Assembly (NCBI GenBank): GCA_963773875.1
Contig: CAVZCV010000019.1
Location: 333,341-397,340, forward strand
From: CAVTYH01 sp963773875
GTDB taxonomy: Bacteria > Planctomycetota > Planctomycetia > Pirellulales > JADZDJ01
Direction of reading: 5' to 3'
DNA length: 64,000 nt
The notes under the pieces were generated by a model. The model saw only the letters and a list, made by a program, of their open reading frames with translations. It searched no databases and was not told the DNA's origin. Of this stretch, positions 57,831-64,000 are shown piece by piece. The position numbers and the translations under genes were made by a program. How positions within the stretch are numbered: the stretch's first letter is position 1; each line of letters starts with the position of its first letter.

Positions 57831-58169
57831 AGTTGAACAGGTTATTTCACACCTACGGCAGCCAGTGCCTGGGTGTCCAGGTATTGGCTTTCCTTCCGCC
57901 CCAGCGGGTGCCCCCGACAAAGCACCGCGTGTCGGGGTTGCGCAGCGACAAGAGGCGCTCGCAAATCGTTCCCTAACCGATCGTTCCACGTTTTCTCGAA
58001 TGCCTCTTGCGGCTGCGTCGCCCGGACAGTTTGACCGGGCCACCCGGCGCAAAAACCAATGCATCGGCGACGGGAGTCGCCTCCTCCAGCGAGATTCCGC
58101 ACAATCGGGCCGCCCAGCGCAGACCGCCAGACACCCAGGCCCAAAGACACCTAGACACTTTTGCGTTAA

Positions 58170-58202
58170 TCAAATTGCCAAAGACCGAGTCACGGAGCCC
58201 AT
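58170..58202 (-). CDS. Ten-residue leader peptide in repeat element copy C
   Basis: Identical at DNA level to the copy A leader (MGSVTRSLAI, TGA), with the same GGAGAG before the ATG. Its preservation in two copies 33 kb apart, while the sequence downstream is rearranged, argues for constraint or for very recent spread. Confidence 0.4.
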   Translation of the reverse strand: MGSVTRSLAI

Positions 58203-58218
58203 ACTCTCCGACAGAAGA

Positions 58219-58247
58219 ATAGTAGTGTACACATGGCTCGAAGTCAA
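58219..58247 (-). promoter_or_regulatory. Promoter of repeat element, copy C
   Basis: On the minus strand TTGACT (58247-58242), a 17-bp spacer and TACTAT (58224-58219). It drives toward the leader peptide 16 bp further on. Confidence 0.62.
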
Positions 58248-58250
58248 GAG

Positions 58251-58671
58251 CCTTTTTGGGGCCACGCGGAAATATATTTTGGCGAAGGTCCAGGGCCAGA
58301 AGTCCGCCAGGAAATGGCCTAGTTCGCGTGGGCCAGCTCGCAAATCGCGAAAAGGCCTCCGCGGGACCGAAGAACAGGCAAGAATCGTTTGCTCACGTAC
58401 TGCCTGATAGTGTGCCGGTCCTCCAGACCTAAGGCCGATTTCACGTCACAGCCACCTGACCTGACGGTCCGGCCTATTTCCTGCCGACCCTCCGGGTCTC
58501 CGGATCCACTCGTAATCACGGCAGTGATGCTGGACGTCGATGTGGTCTCCCGGCGCGCCGGGATGCCACCCCGGTCGTTGGAGTGGCACGCATTCAGGGT
58601 GCCGAGAATATTCTCTCCGCGATCGCTTACAATGGCCGTACTAAACCCTGCCAGCCCTGAGGAAGAATCCA
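58251..58671. other. Repeat-rich intergenic region before the VOC gene
   Basis: It contains GTGCCGGTCCTCCAGACCT (58412-58430), a relative of the two arms of the inverted repeat at 60731-60813. Other GC-rich small palindromes lie nearby (CGGCGCGCCGGG around 58552-58563). No gene is supported. Confidence 0.5.
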
Positions 58672-59058
58672 ATGCCAACAAACCAATCGAATTTCGCAAT
58701 CGTTGCTTTTCTCGCGACTGCCCAGCCGGAGCGGGCTAAGAAGTTTTATGGCGATGTATTAGGGTTGAAGCTGGTGAGCGATGATCAATTCGCGCTGGCG
58801 TTCGACGTCGGCGGCACCATGCTGCGCATTCAGAAGGTCGAAAAGTTCACGCCGCAACCCTTCACGGCCTTAGGTTGGGCTATCAACGACATTCATGAAG
58901 CCGTCGGCAGGCTCTCGAAGTCAGGGGTGAAATTTGAAAAGTACCCGTTCCTGGAGCAAGACGAGCTGGGAATTTGGAATGCTCCGAGCGCGACCAAGGT
59001 TGCCTGGTTCAAAGACCCCGACGGCAATTTGCTCTCCTTCAGCGAACATGCGGGCTAA
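58672..59058 (+). CDS. VOC/glyoxalase-family protein
   Basis: 128 residues with two beta-alpha-beta-beta-beta units: FAIVAFLATAQPERAKKFYGDVLGLKLVSDDQFALAFDVGG and PFTALGWAINDIHEAVGRLSKSGVKFEKYP, ending AWFKDPDGNLLSFSEH, the usual C terminus of the family with a metal-ligand Glu. The first-unit metal His is replaced (AIVAFLAT), which is frequent in resistance-like or binding-only members. Substrate unknown. Confidence 0.9.
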   Translation: MPTNQSNFAIVAFLATAQPERAKKFYGDVLGLKLVSDDQFALAFDVGGTMLRIQKVEKFTPQPFTALGWAINDIHEAVGRLSKSGVKFEKYPFLEQDELGIWNAPSATKVAWFKDPDGNLLSFSEHAG

Positions 59059-59127
59059 ATGCTTGATGATTCGCGGCCTATTCGGTTGGCTACAATGGGA
59101 CCACTGGACGGAAATGGAGATTCAAGC

Positions 59128-59709
59128 ATGCGTTTTCAATTCTCATTATGCAACTTGATCTGGCTTGGCACCTGTGCTTTGGCACTTGGATTTTCGGCCA
59201 CATGTTTTGCACAAAACGATATTGCCAACAAGCCGCTCGTCACGCTCGCAGGAGCTGACAGCCGAATCGATCGGCCGGGTTATCAGCTTATCACCTCGAG
59301 AAGAGATTGGACCAATCTTTGGCTCCGTCACACGGGCAGACCTGTTGAGAAAGAGTACGACGACTTTTATAACCCTGCAGGCGTGCCAGAAATCAATTTC
59401 GAGAAGTGCATGGTGATTGCCGTCTTTGCCGGCAAGACTGAAAACATCACCGCCATCGAAGCATCGACGTATGTCGAGAACGCGGACCAAATCAGGCTCC
59501 GTTTTCGGGAGCGGGGATATCAAACGGCCGGAGCTAACGGAGGAGCCGTTAAGTCCACTCCCTATGGACTGTTTGTGGTGAGCCGCTCTTCAAAACTTTT
59601 AATCCTTGAGCAAAATGTCCAGGACATTAAAGGCGCGCCGCCGGTCTGGAAGGAAGTGGCGCGATTTTTCAACGCGGTAATCCCTTGCAACGGTCCGACC
59701 ATGCTTTGA
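59128..59709 (+). CDS. Secreted protein of unknown function
   Basis: 193 residues starting MRFQFSLCNLIWLGTCALAL, a signal peptide cleaved near SATCFA. The mature part has RPGYQLITSRRDWTNLWLRHTG, PEINFEKCMVIAVFAGKTEN and YGLFVVSRSSKLLILEQNVQ. The pattern (a stretch resembling IxxxxxWxxLWxxH followed by VDFxxxMVIxVFxG) is that of periplasmic PrcB-like domains, though I am not certain of this. It lies 69 bp after the VOC gene. Confidence 0.65.
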   Translation: MRFQFSLCNLIWLGTCALALGFSATCFAQNDIANKPLVTLAGADSRIDRPGYQLITSRRDWTNLWLRHTGRPVEKEYDDFYNPAGVPEINFEKCMVIAVFAGKTENITAIEASTYVENADQIRLRFRERGYQTAGANGGAVKSTPYGLFVVSRSSKLLILEQNVQDIKGAPPVWKEVARFFNAVIPCNGPTML

Positions 59710-59795
59710 GAGTCAAGGGTTTTCGCTTTCGCTCGCGAAATCAACAAGCTCGACAATCAAGCCAAACGCTATTCGGCTAGGCTACAATCCGGTGC

Positions 59796-60086
59796 ATGGC
59801 TCAGTTCACTTTGAAACGATTGATGGTGGCCATTGCGCTCATGGCCAGCGCTTGCGGAATGTTGGCATTTCTCGGTCGCATTGCCTACAAAAAGTCCGCG
59901 GCGGCCACGCTGGGCACTTGGGAGGGTATTGCCGCGCCTTTGAGCTCGTGTCTCTGGATTGGTTCCGCCATCGCTGTCGGTGTGGCTATTGGAGTTCCGC
60001 TCAAGCATCCCAAGCTTGGCTTGCTGGCAACATTGCTCGTGCTAATTGCCGTGGTGCTTTGGTTCCAATCGCCTGTCGAAAAGTAG
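59796..60086 (+). CDS. Small membrane protein
   Basis: 96 residues with three hydrophobic helices (LKRLMVAIALMASACGMLAFLG, PLSSCLWIGSAIAVGVAIGVP, KLGLLATLLVLIAVVLWF). The opening FTLKRLMVAIALMA is the FT(I/L)(R/K)xLLxxxxxxA motif seen at the start of many small planctomycete membrane proteins. No known function. Confidence 0.65.
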   Translation: MAQFTLKRLMVAIALMASACGMLAFLGRIAYKKSAAATLGTWEGIAAPLSSCLWIGSAIAVGVAIGVPLKHPKLGLLATLLVLIAVVLWFQSPVEK

Positions 60087-60156
60087 GGTGGAGCTATAAT
60101 GCCGGGCATGAAAGATCGCAAGAGGCTGCTCGTCACGCCGCTGGAATCATCTGTGG

Positions 60157-60348
60157 TTGCGGGGAATCGCGTATGTTCTATGGAGTCGTCCTCAAACGGA
60201 GCGGCTATTCTGGCTGTACTGCGCGATCTGGTGCGCTTCCGGCGCGCTGATCGGAGGCGGCATCCTACATCCGTTTCGGCGAACTGCTGTAGGGGCTGGC
60301 CTTGGATTCGTGGTTCAGTTTTTCATTCTGTGGATGATTTTGCGCTAA
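60157..60348 (+). CDS. Small membrane protein, N terminus uncertain
   Basis: The frame begins RGIAYVLWSRPQTERLFWLYC and holds two hydrophobic helices (LFWLYCAIWCASGALIGGGI and VGAGLGFVVQFFILWMILR). Upstream, a likely start MPGMKDRKRLL lies at 60099 in a different frame, and LGIIC-like sequence appears in the third, so one or two indels probably separate them. If joined, the product would be about 80 residues with three helices, similar in scale to its neighbour. Confidence 0.45.
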   Translation: MRGIAYVLWSRPQTERLFWLYCAIWCASGALIGGGILHPFRRTAVGAGLGFVVQFFILWMILR

Positions 60349-60351
60349 TCT

Positions 60352-60408
60352 GAGTTTTTGGGCAGAATTAAGAGTTTTTAGGCAATTCGGAGTTTTTAGG
60401 CAAAGCCG
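60352..60408 (+). repeat. Three tandem copies of an 18-20-nt unit
   Basis: GAGTTTTTGGGCA, GAGTTTTTAGGCA and GAGTTTTTAGGCA occur in a row with variable 5-7-nt ends, just after the small membrane gene. Confidence 0.7.
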
Positions 60409-60422
60409 ACATTTATGAAAAT

Positions 60423-60656
60423 TTATGTGTACATACGAATCGACTGTCGGCTATACCGACCGGCCGCACAACCGCACACCCCCGGCAGCAACAAAATCAG
60501 CGACGACGGCTCCGGCACCGGTTGGAACTGGACGGCGTCGGCAGGGATCGTGATCGACTGCGTGAAATTCGCAGCATCGACCACGCCGTAATAGCTCGGG
60601 CCTAACAAATACGGGTAAGCATTGCCGCCGCTTTGCACAATCGCGGCGAAGTAGGT
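60423..60656 (-). pseudogene. 3' remnant of a PEP-CTERM protein gene
   Basis: The frame reads YFAAIVQSGGNAYPYLLGPS, YYGVVDAANFTQSITIPADA and VQFQPVPEPSSLILLLPGVCG, then a short basic end. This is the end of a PEP-CTERM protein with the normal PEP box and helix. Upstream of residue 50 the frame runs into the palindromic repeat at 60731-60813 and loses protein character. The gene seems to have been cut by insertion of repeats. Confidence 0.65.
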
Positions 60657-60730
60657 GCAGGCCCGGAGGGCCGATAGGCAGTAGCCACGATCGTAAGTTC
60701 GGGGTTCACGATCGCACAAAATCGTTTCAG

Positions 60731-60813
60731 AGGTCCGAAGGACCGGCACATCGAAGTGAGTGGACTTGCAAATAGGATCCCGTGTAAGGCAGGAGTGCCG
60801 GTCCACCGGACCT
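60731..60813. repeat. Inverted repeat of the GTGCCGGTCC family
   Basis: AGGTCCGAAGGACCGGCAC (60731-60749) is the complement of GTGCCGGTCCACCGGACCT (60795-60813) at 17 of 19 positions, with a 45-nt interval. Each arm is itself a small hairpin (GGTCC/GGACC). A third relative is at 58412-58430. Confidence 0.75.
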
Positions 60814-60898
60814 TAGATATCCATTTTCGGACGCATCGCCAACCTCACGGTTGGTGCTATCTCCTGCCGGGGCTCCGGCCCTAATTTTAGCTTATCTC

Positions 60899-61726
60899 TC
60901 AGGCCAGATGCCGTTCGGCGATTGTCACCGCGCGGAGCATGTTTTGCATGCTTTCAGCGAGGCGTTCGATGCCGGGCGTGTAGTCGAACACTTCGACGCT
61001 GACCCAGCCGCGCTAGTCGATATCGGTCAGTGCCGCGAAGATGGGCACGAAATTGACTTCGCCAAAGCCGGGGCCTTGCAGGTTGGGGTCGTTGGCGTGG
61101 AAGTGGACCATCACGTCGCGTTGGCGTGGATGATTTCCGGAATCGGCTGCGGCTCGCTGGCCATCGCTTTGCAATCCAAGTGCAGGCGCACGCACGGCGA
61201 GTTGACGAGATTCACCAGTTCGCGCCCTTCGGCGGCGGTGACCAGAAAATCGCCTTCGCTGGGGCCGAGCGGTTCGACGGCAATCGTGACGCCGCACTCT
61301 TCCAAAGTCGGCAGTGCCGGAAAGCACATCGGCGGCGTATTGCATCGCTTGCGGCTTGGTGACGCCCGGCAGCAGGTTGCGCTGCTTGGGCGAGCCGAGC
61401 ACCATGATCGAACCGCCCAAATCGCGGCACAGTTGCGCCAGTTCGCCAGATAATCGGACGTGCGTTTGCGGACGCGGCATCGGGCGACGTCAGATAAAAT
61501 CCCTCGGTCTTGGCCAACAGCCAGTGCAGACCGATGATTTCCAGCCCGGCCGCTTTCGCTTGCCGACGCACTTCGGCTCGCTGCTGCGCCGAGATCTTCG
61601 TGGCATATCGGCCAGCGTGAACGGCGCAATTTCCATGCCCGTGTAACCGCACTCGCGGGCAAAAGCAAACGCCCGATCGAAGGGCCAATCTTGAAAAGTC
61701 TCGTTGCAGATGGCGTATTTGAACAT
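60899..61726 (-). pseudogene. Sugar phosphate isomerase/epimerase (TIM-barrel), heavily broken
   Basis: Pieces in three frames join into one xylose-isomerase-like protein. They are MFKYAICNETFQDWPFDRAF and ARECGYTGMEIAPFTLAD, then AEVRRQAKAAGLEIIGLHWLLAKTEGF, YLANWRNC, LGGSIMVLGSPKQRNLLPGV, EECGVTIAVEPLGPSEGDFLVTAAEG, LHLDCKAMAS and HFHANDPNLQGPGFGEVNF. The last part (GWVSVEVFDYTPGIERLAES) follows an in-frame TAG at the codon where Tyr would be expected. Metal-ligand Glu (AVEPL), Asp (HLDCKAM), His and the final Glu (VEVFDY) positions are all present. At least four frame changes plus one stop are needed; sequence error is likely in view of the neighbouring genes. Confidence 0.75.
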
Positions 61727-61736
61727 AGGGGGAACA

Positions 61737-61863
61737 AATGACGAATGACTAAATTTCGAATGACGAAGGAAAAAATTCCAAATTCCAATGACCAATTGTC
61801 CAAACCGTAGAGCTAGGTCGGACGTTTGGAATTTGGTGATTGGAAATTTATTCGTCATTTTCG

Positions 61864-61882
<19 letters not shown>
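61737..61882. repeat. Long imperfect inverted repeat with AATGACGAA units
   Basis: The left arm (about 61737-61793) has AAATGACGAATGAC, TTTCGAATGACGAA and TTCCAAATTCCAATGACC. The right arm (about 61819-61882) has the complements GGTGATTGGAA, TTCGTCATTCGAA and TTCGTCATT. The right arm overlaps the last codons of the methyltransferase gene. It looks like a miniature mobile palindrome. Confidence 0.7.
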
Positions 61883-62838
<956 letters not shown>

Positions 62839-63006
62839 GTTTCGTGTTCCTCCGTGAAGAAAAGTTGAATCACGGTATCGTATCAGGATTGTGCTGCCGT
62901 GCACAACGCTCCGGGATAGGCGATATACTCGATCGCTTCGTGGTCGCGCCAATTTCCAATTCACTCCGACCGGGACGGTCGGGCGATGCAGTTTTTTTAT
63001 TAAAAT

Positions 63007-64000
63007 ATGACCAAGCCTGACGATCTTTGTCCGCGGCCTGCGGAACCGCCGCTGGGGGTTGATGCCACGCGGCCGCTGGCGACGCCAATTACGCTGACGA
63101 CCGTTTGGCAGTGCGGCGATCCGCAAGAGGCCGATGCGCTGTTGGGGTCCGGCCAAGGTGGCTACGTTCTACAGCCGCGTATCTGGCATCCCAACGCCGA
63201 CATGTTGGCGGAAAAATGTCGGGCGCTGCACGGGGCCGATCGAGCGGCGGTTACAGCGAACGGCATGGCGGCGATGTCACTGGTGCCGTATCGCAGTGTC
63301 AGGCGGGCGATCACGTCGTCATCAACAACCGGCTGGATGGAAAAAATGCCTGGCTGCTGGCGGGCGAGGTACTGCGATTGGGAATCACCTGCAGCGTGGC
63401 GGATACTTCCGATCTTAAGGCCACGGCGGAGGCCATCACCAAAAAGTCAAAACTCGTCGTTGTTGAGACGATCAGCAATCCGACGCTGCGAGTTGCCGAT
63501 ATTGAGTCGCTTGCGGAAATTGCGCATTGCAGTGGCGGCAAATTGCTGGTCGATAACACGTTCGCTTCGCCGGTGCTCTGCCGACCGCTGGAGCTAGGCG
63601 CCGATTTGGTACTCGAAAGCCTGACGAAGATCATGAACGGGCACAGCGAATGGCCGTTGGGTTTGCTGTGCGGCAAGTCGGCGGCGTGGGATCGAGTGTA
63701 TTCTGCATCATCGGCCTGGGGCTTCAGGAACTGCCGTTCGAATGCTGGCTTGTGGGAACGCGGATATCGGGCACCATCATTTGCGGATGGAAATGCGCTT
63801 CGGCGAACGCAACGGCCGCCGCGGAATTCTTGAGCCGGCAAAAGGCTGTGCAATCGGTCATGTATCCGGGGCTGGAGTCGCATCCCGATCATGTCTTGCT
63901 GCTGAAAACAGTTTGGCAAGCAGTTCGGCGCGATGGTCACCTTCAGCGCTCTCCGGCGGAACCGAGGCGGCGGTGCGGTTCATTAAGGCGGCGATGCGAA
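63007..64000 (+). CDS. Trans-sulfuration PLP enzyme (cystathionine gamma-synthase-like), partial and frame-broken
   Basis: It starts MTKPDDLCPRPAEPPLG and runs past the window end. The pieces are PLATPITLTTVWQCGDPQEA, HPNADMLAEKCRALHGADRA and VTANGMAAMS in one frame. Another frame gives GDHVVINNRLDGKNAWLLAG, SKLVVVETISNPTLRVADIE, LLVDNTFASPVLCRPLELGA and ESLTKIMNGHS, with the PLP-binding Lys in LTKIMNGHS. From about 63640 further shifts occur (HPDHVLLLKQ and GGTEAAVRFIKAA appear in other frames). The family (Cys/Met metabolism PLP-dependent enzymes) makes or breaks cystathionine, or uses O-acylhomoserine with sulfide or cysteine. The exact reaction cannot be read. Confidence 0.75.

Larger units (their letters stand above)
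57545..58250 (-). repeat. Interspersed promoter-leader-palindrome element, copy C
   Basis: Inverted relative to A and B. Reading the minus strand: promoter (58247-58219), leader peptide (58202-58170), a stretch of GGTGTCT-rich sequence (58160-58117), an insertion of about 220 bp (roughly 57895-58115) carrying its own inverted repeat (CAAGAGGC/GCCTCTTG), then GGTGTCC-rich sequence, the perfect palindrome (57830-57811) and the 3' block (about 57795-57700). In the 3' block GTG opens VKLLGAKLAKTTTQVEK and stops after SL, with GGAGAG upstream. This copy keeps all parts and is the best example of the element. Confidence 0.8.

Overview
The window looks like a piece of a planctomycete chromosome, probably near Pirellulales, although no rRNA or tRNA is present to fix the taxon. 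The reasons are a 1327-residue surface protein with an N-terminal LEPR motif and a dockerin-like tail, two PEP-CTERM proteins plus a PEP-CTERM remnant, an ECF sigma/anti-sigma pair, a class II (B12-dependent) ribonucleotide reductase, RND pumps with an unusual extra helix pair, and many short palindromic intergenic repeats. Base composition is moderately GC-rich and even. Many clearly conserved genes (nuoA, nuoD, both RND pumps, a heptosyltransferase, an ATPase, a DNA methyltransferase) carry one or more single-base frame breaks, often in homopolymers. This suggests uncorrected sequencing indels rather than widespread gene death; the last 3 kb is worst.

Layout. 0-9 kb: end of a membrane-fusion protein, an SDR dehydrogenase, an rRNA-type methyltransferase, a broken HerA/DUF853-like ATPase, a GlsB-type membrane protein and an ECF sigma factor with its membrane-anchored partner. 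9.4-13.6 kb (minus): carB, the fluoride exporter crcB and a DUF190 gene. 13.9-18.8 kb (plus): structured leader with terminator, promoter and nuoABCDEF of NADH dehydrogenase I. 18.9-25.3 kb: secreted LEPR/LamG protein and a GH43 glycosidase. 25.8-34.8 kb (minus): TetR regulator read in frame into an adaptor lipoprotein, then two tandem RND pumps, with a perfect TetR-type operator upstream. 35-40.5 kb (minus): YtrA-type GntR regulator, ABC ATPase, two ABC-2-like permeases and an embedded alpha/beta hydrolase. 40.6-42.8 kb: heptosyltransferase and panB. 42.9-44.3 kb: two DUF4926 genes, a DUF6883 gene and two C-terminal scraps of restriction-modification methylases, apparently a decayed defence locus. 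44.3-57.5 kb: repeat-rich PEP-CTERM protein, DUF255 thioredoxin-like protein, DUF892 protein, lipoprotein, nrdJ with NrdR-like boxes, a DUF5009 acyltransferase and a second PEP-CTERM protein. 58.7-64 kb: glyoxalase-like protein, small secreted/membrane proteins, broken sugar isomerase/epimerase, orphan DNA methyltransferase and a partial trans-sulfuration enzyme.

The most unusual signal is an interspersed element of roughly 430-700 bp present three times (25.34-25.77, 47.27-47.80 and, inverted, 57.55-58.25 kb). Each copy starts with a near-consensus sigma70 promoter. Two copies then have an identical 45-nt block encoding a 10-residue leader peptide with a ribosome-binding site. This is followed by imperfect inverted repeats built on GTCTGGGTGTC, a GAATTC-centred palindrome, and a conserved block of about 100 nt that can encode a second small peptide. 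I do not recognise it as a known element.
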